A stretch of DNA of 64,000 nt from Chitinophagaceae bacterium (GTDB taxonomy: Bacteria; Bacteroidota; Bacteroidia; Chitinophagales; Chitinophagaceae): NCBI GenBank assembly GCA_017307735.1, contig JAFKGR010000016.1:1-64000 (forward strand), in the 5' to 3' direction. Shown in pieces: positions 1-8,546 of the stretch (within the stretch, counting starts at the first letter, position 1; every line of letters starts with the position of its first letter). Under the pieces are notes generated by a model that made no database searches, was not told the origin of the DNA, and worked only from the letters and a program-made list of their open reading frames with translations. The position numbers and the translations under genes were made by a program.

Positions 1-82
1 TTTCTGCCAGGCCCTCCCGTTCGGCTTCCTGAAGAATACTGTACTTCTCTTCTGGTGTAAATTGCCGTCTTGTTTTTGACAT
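1..82 (-). CDS. IS3-family transposase OrfA, N-terminal part (cut by window edge)
   Basis: The minus strand from an ATG at 82 reads MSKTRRQFTPEEKYSILQEA and continues open to the edge. The basic start followed by a helix-turn-helix opening of the form RRxFTxEEKxxIL is typical of OrfA, the DNA-binding half of IS3-group transposases, which binds the terminal inverted repeats. Only 27 residues are visible, so completeness and the OrfB partner cannot be judged. The family call rests on this short motif. Confidence 0.7.
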   Translation of the reverse strand, partial: MSKTRRQFTPEEKYSILQEAEREGLAE

Positions 83-149
83 ATTTCCTGAATTTACTGT
101 GACTAAATTAATTTATAATTTTAGTCCAGTCTTTCAGGGGGTTAAGACA
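1..149 (-). mobile_element. Edge of an IS3-like insertion sequence
   Basis: The orfA start is followed outward by about 65 bp of non-coding DNA. A plausible terminal repeat lies at 124-149; on the minus strand it begins TGTCTTAACCCCCTGAAAG. IS3 elements commonly begin with TG and carry orfA 50-80 bp inside the end. The exact boundary is inferred, because the other end and any target duplication lie outside the window. Confidence 0.4.
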
Positions 150-266
150 GTATCATTTACTATTGCATGGATCGGTGACAGACATTTTTATCTCAGGTTG
201 TCTAACTTAACGTTTATTTATGACGACAAAAGCGTGGATATGTAAGGATGAACGAATGAATTAGTT

Positions 267-274
267 TACTTTTG
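267..274 (+). promoter_or_regulatory. Candidate -7 promoter box for the outer-membrane protein gene
   Basis: TACTTTTG matches the Bacteroidota -7 consensus TAnnTTTG and lies 72 bp before the ATG at 346. No good TTTG -33 box is present at the usual 19-21 bp distance, so this is a weak call. Confidence 0.3.
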
Positions 275-345
275 ATATTGACCAATTGAATTGAACCGCA
301 CAATAGTTTCAATAACTTTATTTCTGCTTAACAACCGAAACAATT

Positions 346-3114
346 ATGAAAAAAATTCAACTTCTTACGGTTCTGCTTTTTTCATTTCTCATTTCAAAAT
401 CACAATCCACAATTTCAGGTACCCTGACCGATAAAACGGAAAACAAACCCATTCCCAAAGCGATTGTATCTCTCATTCATCCCAAAGATTCTATACTCAT
501 TCAATTTACAAGAACCGATTCTGAGGGAAAATTCGAATTAAAAAATATTCTTCCGGGGGATTATATTATCATGTTGTCACAACCACGGTATGCTGATCTT
601 ATGGACAATATTTCTGTTCAGGGAAATCTGAGAAGTATGGATTTCAGCCTCATTCCAAAAGCTACCCTCTTACAGGAAATCATTGTAAAAACAGGTTCTC
701 CTCTTCGCATCAAGGGAGACACGACTATTTATACTGCTGACAGTTTTAAAGTAAGCGCCAATGCCAATGTGGAAGAGCTGTTGAAAAAACTACCGGGAAT
801 AACCGTTGACAAAGATGGCAAAATCACTGCGATGGGACAGACGGTAGAAAAAGTTTTGGTGGACGGGGAAGAATTTTTTGGCCAGGATCCCGGAATGGCT
901 GTAAAAAACCTGCGTGCTGATGCAGTAAAGGAAGTTCAGGTATTTGATAAGAAAAGTGATCAGGCTGAATTTACCGGCATTGATGATGGCCAGACACAAA
1001 AGACAATCAATCTGAAACTGAAAGACAACAGCAAACACGGCTATTTCGGCAAAGCGGATATTTTGGCGGGTCCTCAAAAAACAATAAGTAACAGGTACAA
1101 TGACAACCTGATGTTTAGTTCATTCAGAGGAAATCGCAAACTTTCTGCTTATTTCTTAAATGGCAATACAGGGCAGGACCGGCTGAGCTGGGATGATATG
1201 CAGAAGTACGGAGGATCGGATTTCAATACCATTGTTTCAGATGACGGTTCAATCATGATGTTTATGGGTGGCAATAGTGATGATGAGCCTTACGTGGATC
1301 CGCAGAATGGGTTTATGACCAATGTAAACGGTGGATTGCAATATTCCAATAAATGGTCAGACAAGTATAAATTCAATTTCACACCACAATACAATTATCA
1401 GAGGTACACAAATCAGATTCAATCATACACACAGAATCAGGTAGGCGATTCTGTTCTAAATCAAAATACCTATACCAACAATTTGGTCAGTCGTCATAAT
1501 TTCAAACTGAGAGGAATATGGGATTTAAATCTGGATTCAATGAATTCTCTGAAGATTACAGCCAATGCCAATTTTTATCATACAGAAAGTGAGGGTAATA
1601 CTGAATCAACGAATACCGGTAATAACGGTACAATGAAGAATTCCAGTAATCGAAACGTAAGTACGAACAATAATAAATCGGCGATCAGCGGTAATATAAT
1701 TTTTCAACATAAATTTAAAAAGCAACGGAGAACATTATCGATTAACGGAAGCTGGAATATTCTCAACACCCATGGTCTTTCAACTCTCATCTCCAGCAAT
1801 CAATCCTATTTTGACGGGAAGCCGGCAGGAAGTCAGGAATTAAACCGGAGAAAAACTCCGGATATGAATAACAATAACATCGCGATAACCACGACTTATA
1901 CCGAACCTCTGAACAAAGATTTTTCATTGCAATTAAGTTATATGCTCAGCCTGAACCACGGTACGAGCTTACAAGTGACAAGGAACTACTCACCGGCATC
2001 GGGTAAATATGAAGAGGTCGTTGATTCCCTGACCAATAATTTCAGGCAAACGATTACACAACAGGTTCCTAAGGCAACCATTAATTTTTCACGGAAAAAA
2101 TTAAAGATGAGCATAGGATCCGGATTCGGATTTACATCTTTCAATCTGAAAGATATCACCATGGACAAAATTTATGACCGGCATTATGTAAACTATTATC
2201 CGAGTTCTAATATTACCTACACCTATAAACCAAACCATAGTATCAGATTTAGTTACAATGGCCAGACAAGGCAGCCATCTATCAATCAATTGCAACCTCT
2301 CCGGAATACGGATGACTACTACAATCAATTCATTGGAAATGCAAATTTGAAACCAGCATTCGGGCACAGTTTTTCTGTCAATCATTATTCCTACAATGTG
2401 CTGAAAGGTATATCTGCTTACATGGGCGGAAGCGTTACCTTTACCAGGAATGCCATCACCAACAATCAAATCATTAATGTTGATTCAGGAAAAACCATCA
2501 CTCAGCCTGTCAATGTGAATGGAAATATTTCCGGGTTTTTTTATGGTGGGATCGGATTCAAAATAAAGCCGGTTGATACCCGGATAAATATCAATCCTGC
2601 ACTCAGTTTTGGCAAATATGTCGGGATGCTCAACAATGAAAAAACAGTCTCAAAAACGTTTGCTCCGACGATTAACATAAATATTAATAAGGAGAAGGAA
2701 AATAAATATGAGCTTTCAATTTATAATTCCACCAGCTACAACTCCAATACAACCTCTCAAAACACCACCAGGATTCATTACATCATCAACAACTTAACTT
2801 TTGATGGTACAATTTATCTGCAAAAAGTGTGGTCATTCAATACCACGTATAATTATTATTTCAGGCAAAAGATTCAGCAGTCACCCACAGATCTCAATAC
2901 GCATATCCTGGATGTGAAATTTCAACGGACTTTCAGGAATAATGAATTCACTGGCTATATCGGAATTAAAGATCTCTTTGACCAGAACATCGGAATTGAC
3001 CGGAGTTTTTTTGGAACTACCTATTCCCAGACAATTAATGAGCGTTTGAAAAGGTATTTCTTTGTGGGTTTTACCTGGAATTTTAAAAATAAAAGCACTT
3101 CAACAAATAAATGA
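346..3114 (+). CDS. TonB-receptor-like outer membrane beta-barrel protein (carboxypeptidase-like N-domain)
   Basis: This is a 922-residue outer-membrane protein. A signal peptide covers about residues 1-20 (KKIQ, hydrophobic core, SKSQS). A carboxypeptidase-regulatory-like beta-sandwich follows at about 22-105, then a plug-like domain at about 110-225 with the phrases VEELLKKLPGITVDKDGKI and VLVDGEEFFG. The rest is a long Asn/Thr/Tyr-rich barrel ending in FTWNF. This matches the 'outer membrane beta-barrel protein family 3' group of TonB-dependent-receptor relatives that are not SusC. The substrate is unknown. The stop overlaps the next ATG by 4 bp (ATGA), so it is coupled to the GLPGLI gene. 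It would depend on the TonB/ExbBD system at 5.1-8.1 kb. Confidence 0.85.
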   Translation: MKKIQLLTVLLFSFLISKSQSTISGTLTDKTENKPIPKAIVSLIHPKDSILIQFTRTDSEGKFELKNILPGDYIIMLSQPRYADLMDNISVQGNLRSMDFSLIPKATLLQEIIVKTGSPLRIKGDTTIYTADSFKVSANANVEELLKKLPGITVDKDGKITAMGQTVEKVLVDGEEFFGQDPGMAVKNLRADAVKEVQVFDKKSDQAEFTGIDDGQTQKTINLKLKDNSKHGYFGKADILAGPQKTISNRYNDNLMFSSFRGNRKLSAYFLNGNTGQDRLSWDDMQKYGGSDFNTIVSDDGSIMMFMGGNSDDEPYVDPQNGFMTNVNGGLQYSNKWSDKYKFNFTPQYNYQRYTNQIQSYTQNQVGDSVLNQNTYTNNLVSRHNFKLRGIWDLNLDSMNSLKITANANFYHTESEGNTESTNTGNNGTMKNSSNRNVSTNNNKSAISGNIIFQHKFKKQRRTLSINGSWNILNTHGLSTLISSNQSYFDGKPAGSQELNRRKTPDMNNNNIAITTTYTEPLNKDFSLQLSYMLSLNHGTSLQVTRNYSPASGKYEEVVDSLTNNFRQTITQQVPKATINFSRKKLKMSIGSGFGFTSFNLKDITMDKIYDRHYVNYYPSSNITYTYKPNHSIRFSYNGQTRQPSINQLQPLRNTDDYYNQFIGNANLKPAFGHSFSVNHYSYNVLKGISAYMGGSVTFTRNAITNNQIINVDSGKTITQPVNVNGNISGFFYGGIGFKIKPVDTRININPALSFGKYVGMLNNEKTVSKTFAPTINININKEKENKYELSIYNSTSYNSNTTSQNTTRIHYIINNLTFDGTIYLQKVWSFNTTYNYYFRQKIQQSPTDLNTHILDVKFQRTFRNNEFTGYIGIKDLFDQNIGIDRSFFGTTYSQTINERLKRYFFVGFTWNFKNKSTSTNK

Positions 3115-3896
3115 AAGCCATGAAATTTAAATTGTTTTTGTTTCCAGCAGCCATATTCTTTTATTTTCAAAGTAGTGCCCAACAATTTATCGACAAGGGA
3201 ACTGTGGAGTACCAGGTTAAAACAAATGTATTAAAGACTTTGGGCAGCGGTATGTTCGCTGATATCATTAAAGATAAATTACAGCAATTTAAGACTGCTT
3301 ATTATACGCTTTCCTTTTCAGATGACAAGAGTACTTACAAATTTTCAGATTGGGATAATGGAATGAATCAATTTACCAGAAACTGGAACAAAAATGACGA
3401 ATCAGGTTTTTGGTATTTTGATTTCAAAGATGAGAATTGTCTGATTAAAAAAGATTTTAATAGTTCAATAATCAATATTTCAGATTCGATCCCCCGGTTT
3501 AACTGGAAGCTGATACCTGGGGAAAGCAGGGAAATTGCCGGATTCAATTGCAGAAAAGCCCAGGCCATTCTTTACGACAGTGTTTACATATTTGCCTTTT
3601 ATACTGAAGAAATAACTTTCCCCGGCGGGCCTGCCGGATTTTATGGATTGCCCGGCACTATCCTTGGCGTCACAGTTCCACGCCTCTATACTTCGTGGAT
3701 TGCAACCAAAGTGAGCCTGACCGGCCTGAATGAAGCTGCGGTTAATCCGGGAAAAGCGAAAAAGACGATGACCTTTAAAGAATTCACAGCACTTGTAACT
3801 GACCGGACATCTGATATGTTTAGTTCGTCTGATGCAGATCAGGATAGGGAACTCAGAGAAATCAGAGACAGAAACTTCTGGAACATCCGTTTATAA
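3111..3896 (+). CDS. GLPGLI family protein
   Basis: This 261-residue secreted protein has a signal peptide at about 6-24 (FLFPAAIFFYFQSSAQ). The family-defining segment is at about 178-192, PAGFYGLPGTILGV, preceded by the usual FxAWYT-like strand (IFAFYTEEI). GLPGLI proteins are Bacteroidota-specific, have no known biochemical role, and are repeatedly found next to outer-membrane barrel proteins. Here the start codon overlaps the barrel gene's stop by 4 bp, supporting a joint function. An in-frame ATG at 3120 is an alternative start and would give a better-placed signal peptide. The stop at 3896 abuts the stop of the opposing gene at 3897. Confidence 0.88.
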   Translation: MKAMKFKLFLFPAAIFFYFQSSAQQFIDKGTVEYQVKTNVLKTLGSGMFADIIKDKLQQFKTAYYTLSFSDDKSTYKFSDWDNGMNQFTRNWNKNDESGFWYFDFKDENCLIKKDFNSSIINISDSIPRFNWKLIPGESREIAGFNCRKAQAILYDSVYIFAFYTEEITFPGGPAGFYGLPGTILGVTVPRLYTSWIATKVSLTGLNEAAVNPGKAKKTMTFKEFTALVTDRTSDMFSSSDADQDRELREIRDRNFWNIRL

Positions 3897-4841
3897 TCAA
3901 AATGCGTAACTCAATGTAGCAAGAAAATAGCTGACGTTACTTTCTCCTTTGGCTAATCCCATATCGTAAGAATATTCCGGTTCAAACCCGAACTTGCCAA
4001 TTGTGTAGTCAATGTCGATATTGGCTTCAACAACTCTTGGTAGAAACATGGCCTGATTGCTGGTGAAACTTTCGGTATATAATTTTGTATTTCCTCCGCC
4101 AACACCTGCTGCACCAACGGATTTTTTCTTCTTAATAATTTTTGATGATCCTCCGATTCGATTTACAAAACGGGTGCTTCCAAAGCTTCTTATAAATTTG
4201 TCAGTTCCTGAAACCAGGTCAATGGAAGGAGTCAGGTTAAGATCTCCGTTGCCCGTCAGAAACGGGGAAACATCAAAGGGATGTTTTACAGAAAAAATGG
4301 CAGCTACGTCACTGGAAAAGAATTGCTGCCCTGTAGAATCAACATAATTTCCAAAAGCAAAATCAAAAGCCAATCCGGGTTGGATCCAGAAATTATTATA
4401 ATTCAATCCGGTATATAACTCATTTTTAAGCGGAGATGATTCAATGTTTGAATTGCTGTTGAATACATAGCGGGTATATGATAAATCAAAAGAAAATGCT
4501 TTTCCTTTATCATAACTATATTCAGGGGTAAAATCATACTCAAATAATCCATGAGATGACAAACCCATTAAGGCGTATGTATAGGCAGAAATTTCAAATC
4601 CGTTATGGAAGGCGAGCGCAATTCCGGGTTTCAGGTAGGTACCCGAAGAATTACTGCCTTTTGAATTTTCAATTTTGTACGGATTGTTTCCTATTGCGGT
4701 ACTTATAATAAGTTTATTCGCGTTGTCATTGTCATCATTTTCAGGCTTCTTATTCTGAGCAAATACGGATGCTCCGCCAAAGAGTAATATATAAATACAA
4801 AGAGATGACTTTCTAACCGGGTTCAGGTAATTTATTTTCAT
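3897..4841 (-). CDS. Hypothetical secreted, probably outer-membrane barrel protein
   Basis: The start is placed at the ATG at 4841 (MKINYLNPVRKS), because it gives a proper signal peptide ending at VFAQ (about residue 29). A longer in-frame extension to 4955 lacks one. The 314-residue product alternates polar and aromatic residues (FSFDLSYTRYVF, NNFWIQPGLAFDFAFG) and ends in phenylalanine (LSYAF), as outer-membrane barrels do. A Lys/Gly-rich linker (KKKKSVGAAGVGGGN) interrupts it near residues 238-255. No family was recognised. It probably forms its own transcription unit, tail-to-tail with the GLPGLI gene with no spacer. Confidence 0.65.
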   Translation of the reverse strand: MKINYLNPVRKSSLCIYILLFGGASVFAQNKKPENDDNDNANKLIISTAIGNNPYKIENSKGSNSSGTYLKPGIALAFHNGFEISAYTYALMGLSSHGLFEYDFTPEYSYDKGKAFSFDLSYTRYVFNSNSNIESSPLKNELYTGLNYNNFWIQPGLAFDFAFGNYVDSTGQQFFSSDVAAIFSVKHPFDVSPFLTGNGDLNLTPSIDLVSGTDKFIRSFGSTRFVNRIGGSSKIIKKKKSVGAAGVGGGNTKLYTESFTSNQAMFLPRVVEANIDIDYTIGKFGFEPEYSYDMGLAKGESNVSYFLATLSYAF

Positions 4842-5060
4842 AAAAGGATTTTGAATGTTTTTTAGCTGTAGAACAAAACAACAAATTTTCCAAAATATTG
4901 CAGGAAGTTCATTAACAATTATGTTAATAATCAAACACGAAAAGGGGATACTCAAAATAAAATAATCAGATCAGGCAACTGGAATTGCAAATAGCATTTT
5001 AACCAATTTTATTCCCATTTAACTATACAATACTGATTATACGAATGACCGATATAAACG

Positions 5061-5088
5061 AAAAAGACCACTGAAAATTCAGTGGTCT
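5061..5088 (-). terminator. Rho-independent terminator of the exbB-exbD-exbD-tonB operon
   Basis: A perfect 10-bp stem, AGACCACTGA at 5065-5074 with TCAGTGGTCT at 5079-5088, has a 4-nt loop and is followed on the minus strand by a T run (5064-5061). It starts 26 bp after the tonB stop. Confidence 0.88.
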
Positions 5089-5114
5089 AAAACTTTATAG
5101 AAATCTATTATTAT

Positions 5115-5945
5115 TTATTGGTTGGGATTAACCAGTGTTACCGGTTGCAACCTGTAGGCATTTACATAACGTCCGTTCTGTTGGGCAGGAATCCATTTTG
5201 GCCCTTTTCTGATTGCATTCACTGCGATTTCCGCCAATTTGGTACCCTGCATATTTTGTGCCTGAACATCACTTACTGTTCCTTGTTTGTCAACCACAAA
5301 TTTTACAATTACAGTACCGTAATCTGATTCGGTGAATTCATCAAGATGAGACTGGATGGCTCTTGTTACGTAATTTCTCCAGGCATTTGCCCCTCCCGGA
5401 AACTGTGCTTCCACTTCAACCTTGGTAAAGATCTTATCCGGATCTTCTTTCTTTTCAACCGGAGCTGCAACAACGTTAGTACCGGCTATATCACTCGGAG
5501 GAGCCACGATTCCAACGTCTTTAACACCTTCCTGAGTTTTTACGTCAATCCTTGCTTCTTCAATTTGCTTTACTTCTGGTGGTGGTTTTACAACTTCTTC
5601 ATCCTTTACCACCTTGGGTGGAGTAAATTGAATTGTTGCTACCTGCGGAGGCGGTGGCAACTTTGGAGGAGGTGGTGGAGGAGGAGGTGGTGGTTCATTT
5701 GGCTTCAATTCCTGAAGCGTTGTTTCATTGGTGATCATATTGATAGCCTTATCATCAGACTTCTGAAGATGAGTCGCCAATGCCCGGCCCACCAATACTA
5801 ACAGTACGACGAAAAGCATACCGATGACTGCAATTGTGATCCTTTTGTTGTAGGTCTTTCGCAATTCATAGGCGCCATATTCTTTATTCCTTCCGTCGAA
5901 GATAATATCAAGCAGGTCAGATTTTAAAATTTGGTTTGCATCCAT
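5115..5945 (-). CDS. tonB: TonB energy transducer
   Basis: This 276-residue protein transmits the inner-membrane proton-motive force to outer-membrane receptors. The cytoplasmic start carries the Bacteroidota motif FDGRNKEYGAYELRK (about 16-30). One membrane helix covers about 37-55. A periplasmic polyproline spacer (a run of ten prolines at 85-94, then KLPPPP) leads to a C-terminal TonB domain at about 173-276 with VEAQFPGG and GTVIVKFVVDKQG. It is the last gene of exbB-exbD-exbD-tonB and is followed by a terminator. It is the natural partner of the SusC and barrel proteins in this window. Confidence 0.93.
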   Translation of the reverse strand: MDANQILKSDLLDIIFDGRNKEYGAYELRKTYNKRITIAVIGMLFVVLLVLVGRALATHLQKSDDKAINMITNETTLQELKPNEPPPPPPPPPPKLPPPPQVATIQFTPPKVVKDEEVVKPPPEVKQIEEARIDVKTQEGVKDVGIVAPPSDIAGTNVVAAPVEKKEDPDKIFTKVEVEAQFPGGANAWRNYVTRAIQSHLDEFTESDYGTVIVKFVVDKQGTVSDVQAQNMQGTKLAEIAVNAIRKGPKWIPAQQNGRYVNAYRLQPVTLVNPNQ

Positions 5946-5997
5946 GATTTATTCTTTAATAGATAATCATTCTTTAAATTAAAAAATTATAATTCCG

Positions 5998-6528
5998 TTA
6001 CTGAATTCCTGCGGCCTGTTCAGTTTTCTGAATAAGGCTATATTCATCAGCCGTTGGGTCCACCATCGCGTATCGGGAGATATCATCAATGTTCATTTCA
6101 TCCAGGGCATCCACTACATTTTTATATGAAGCATCTTTGTCTGGTTTGATAATGACAAACAAATCTTCCGGAGGCGTTTTACTTTTTTTGTCGAGAATAA
6201 TGTTTCTCATCCCCTTATAGGTAGTGGTCTGCAAATGGAGCAGGTCGTTACCATAATAATAGTACACCACATTTCCCTTGCCGAGCATCAGTGTGAGAGA
6301 CCCGGATTCCTTTACCTTGGTATCCTGGTTCTGATCCTTCGTGTCTTTCGGCATATTCAGATTCATTGAAGTCGGTTGCGACATCGTTGTAGAGAATATG
6401 AAAAACGTGATCAACAGGAATCCAAGATCCACCATTGGAGTCATATCCACATGCATTGCCGCCTTCTTGGCCTTTTTGACACCCGGGCCTTTTTTGCTAC
6501 TGGTGTCTTTTTCTTCCATCTCTGCCAT
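5998..6528 (-). CDS. exbD: ExbD/TolR biopolymer transport protein (second copy)
   Basis: This 176-residue protein has a single N-terminal helix (about 26-48) carrying the proton-conducting aspartate in HVDMTPMVDLGFLLITFFIF, followed by a periplasmic domain. The leader is Lys-rich (KKGPGVKKAKKAA). In the Ton motor a dimer of ExbD sits inside the ExbB pentamer. It is separated by 35 bp from the upstream exbD and 52 bp from tonB. The two ExbD proteins are not close copies and may form a heterodimer. Confidence 0.9.
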   Translation of the reverse strand: MAEMEEKDTSSKKGPGVKKAKKAAMHVDMTPMVDLGFLLITFFIFSTTMSQPTSMNLNMPKDTKDQNQDTKVKESGSLTLMLGKGNVVYYYYGNDLLHLQTTTYKGMRNIILDKKSKTPPEDLFVIIKPDKDASYKNVVDALDEMNIDDISRYAMVDPTADEYSLIQKTEQAAGIQ

Positions 6529-6563
6529 AATGGTCTGTTTATTTTAAAAATTATTATTTAATA

Positions 6564-7223
6564 TTATTCCGGTTTTTCACCTGAACGTATCCTTCTCATA
6601 TTCTTCTTCCAGAGTTCTGAACCTTCAGGAACTTCTTCAGCATTCGTCATCAGATTGTATTTATAAATATCATTCTTCTGAAATGCGTCAAGCACCTTTT
6701 TGAAAGTTGTGTACTTGGTAGCATTGTCACCTCTGATAAGAAAGCTGGTTTGTTTTCCTTCAGAAGCTTTCACAGCGGCCGTAATCCAGGTCAGAAGCTG
6801 GTTATTTGTGCTGTCGTAGGGAATCCCCGGCAACTTCACCTTGTCTTTTTGTTCGGCTGAAAGTGCATCGTATTGTTTGAGCTGGCTCAGGGGCAATCCG
6901 ACAAACTCTGTATTTTCAAATGCCTTGATATCTGCAGGGCTGAATTGCATATTTGTCAATTCTCCAACTTCCTTAAGAATAGGAGCTTTCAAAGTCTGCC
7001 ACATATCCACATACACATTGTTATCCTTATCAATGGTTACGGTAAAGTAATTCATTTCAGGAGCGTGTTTATTGGATACCGAATTCGGTGTGATCACTTC
7101 AACCGCAGATGAAGGCTTGAACTGTGCCGCAAGAATAAAAAATGTCAGAAGGAGAAAAGCCACATCACACATTGCCGTCATATCCACGTGGGTAGCTTTT
7201 TTCTGTATTTTAGCTCTAGGCAT
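6564..7223 (-). CDS. exbD: ExbD/TolR biopolymer transport protein (first copy, long periplasmic domain)
   Basis: The N-terminal helix (about 15-36) reads THVDMTAMCDVAFLLLTFF, with the conserved Asp placed as in ExbD. At 219 residues it is well above the usual 130-150. The periplasmic part contains an additional segment around residues 75-135 (FENTEFVGLPLSQLKQYD and neighbours) before a normal ExbD fold ending (FLIRGDNATKYTTFKKVLD). This long form recurs next to a shorter ExbD in this bacterial group. It lies between exbB and the second exbD and is transcribed with them. Confidence 0.9.
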   Translation of the reverse strand: MPRAKIQKKATHVDMTAMCDVAFLLLTFFILAAQFKPSSAVEVITPNSVSNKHAPEMNYFTVTIDKDNNVYVDMWQTLKAPILKEVGELTNMQFSPADIKAFENTEFVGLPLSQLKQYDALSAEQKDKVKLPGIPYDSTNNQLLTWITAAVKASEGKQTSFLIRGDNATKYTTFKKVLDAFQKNDIYKYNLMTNAEEVPEGSELWKKNMRRIRSGEKPE

Positions 7224-7283
7224 GCCTTAATTTTTTTTAGTTATTTCTTAATGTAGATTCAATTTACCAAAAATTCCACAAAA

Positions 7284-8147
7284 CTATTTGTAGAGAGATG
7301 CAAAACTTTGGGTCAATGTGAATCCGGATTCATCAATACCGAAGGTGATGCCATCAATTTTTGTAGTAAATATATTATAGGTAATGATTGCCAAGGCTGC
7401 AGAGCTGATTCCCAGAGCTGTATTATACAAGGCTTCGGCAATACCTCTTGACAACTCACGCGCTGCTTCACCACCACCTGATTCACCGAGGTTGGCAAAT
7501 GCACGGATCATTCCCATAACTGTTCCCAACAGACCGAGCAATGTTGAAACGTTTGCCAGCGTGGAAAGAAATACCAGGTTTCTCTGAAGCATTGGCAATT
7601 CAAGCGCAGTAGCTTCTTCAACTTCCTTTTGAATTGCAGCCACTTTTTGTTCGGTAGTCAATTCAGTTTCGGAAATCATTTCCTTGTACTTCCTCAGTCC
7701 GGCTTTCATCACGTTTCCAACAGAACCTTTTTGTTTGTCGCATTCTGCAACGGCCTGATCAATTTTTTTATCAGCCAGATAGTATTGAACTTTTCTGACA
7801 AATTCAGCATTGGAACCTTTACCAGTTGCTTTGAAAATGGTAAGCGCTCTTTCAATTACGAATGTGATTACGATCAAAACGCATCCAATCAGAATTGGAA
7901 CAATGATACCACCTTCATACATACGTGCAAAATTTCCCTTGGGTCCAATCTGGTTAGGCCAGAATCCTCCTGCAGGGTCAGGTTGGGTGAAATTGTCATC
8001 GGCACCGATAACATAGCGCCAAATATAATAACCAACTAATACACAAAGAACAGGAGCAATGAATGAAATAATGTTGCTCGATTTTTTAGCTTTCACAGAT
8101 GTTGTAGCTTTCGGTTGAGTCCCCGCAGTAGATTTTAAATCTGCCAT
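7284..8147 (-). CDS. exbB: ExbB/MotA/TolQ proton channel family protein
   Basis: This 287-residue inner-membrane protein is the channel subunit of the Ton motor. The Ala/Lys/Ser-rich N-terminus is followed by a first helix (about 27-47), a short periplasmic loop with DPAGGFWPNQIG, a second helix (about 80-100, VPILIGCVLIVITFVIERAL), a cytoplasmic helical hairpin, and the conserved MotA/TolQ pair of helices at about 190-265. Signature phrases are LSTLANVSTLLGLLGTVMGM and EALYNTALGISSAALAI. It is the first gene of the operon. About 400 bp of non-coding DNA lies upstream. Confidence 0.92.
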   Translation of the reverse strand: MADLKSTAGTQPKATTSVKAKKSSNIISFIAPVLCVLVGYYIWRYVIGADDNFTQPDPAGGFWPNQIGPKGNFARMYEGGIIVPILIGCVLIVITFVIERALTIFKATGKGSNAEFVRKVQYYLADKKIDQAVAECDKQKGSVGNVMKAGLRKYKEMISETELTTEQKVAAIQKEVEEATALELPMLQRNLVFLSTLANVSTLLGLLGTVMGMIRAFANLGESGGGEAARELSRGIAEALYNTALGISSAALAIITYNIFTTKIDGITFGIDESGFTLTQSFASLYK

Positions 8148-8546
8148 TTTCTTAGTTTTTAATGTTTAAGTTTTGAAAAATTTTTAGTTAACTGACAAGT
8201 AAGCGTTTGTTTTTTGACTGCACAATTCTAACAAAAAATTCTTTAATAAAATGCCCACGCAATAAAAAAATATTAACAGTCATATTTTATTTAGTAAATG
8301 CAGGATTTGTTTTTAGGAGAAGTAAGAAAAAAATACTCCTGATAAAAAGCTGATAAGTTTGAAAGTGCCATTCTCACCTCAAAGTTAATTGAGTCCGCAA
8401 TTTTAAGAAAAAAAACTTTTTTGAGATTCACGTTCCCCTGAAAGGATTATTTAGCAGCACAATTTAATGAAAAAATAATTTCAGATTACTCAACTTGTTC
8501 TCAAAATTATTCACATGGACGTTAAAATTACCTATCGACACCCTGG
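8148..8546. other. Non-coding stretch upstream of exbB
   Basis: This is 399 bp of AT-rich DNA between the exbB start and the stop of the ABC permease gene. It must contain the exbB promoter on the minus strand, but I see no convincing TTTG/TAnnTTTG pair. I see no gene, hairpin terminator or repeat. Confidence 0.5.

Noticed and set aside
5346..5801. 151-codon frame opposite tonB, rich in Trp/Arg
   Set aside because: It is the antisense of the polyproline spacer; repeated CCN codons read backwards give Trp/Arg/Gly runs.
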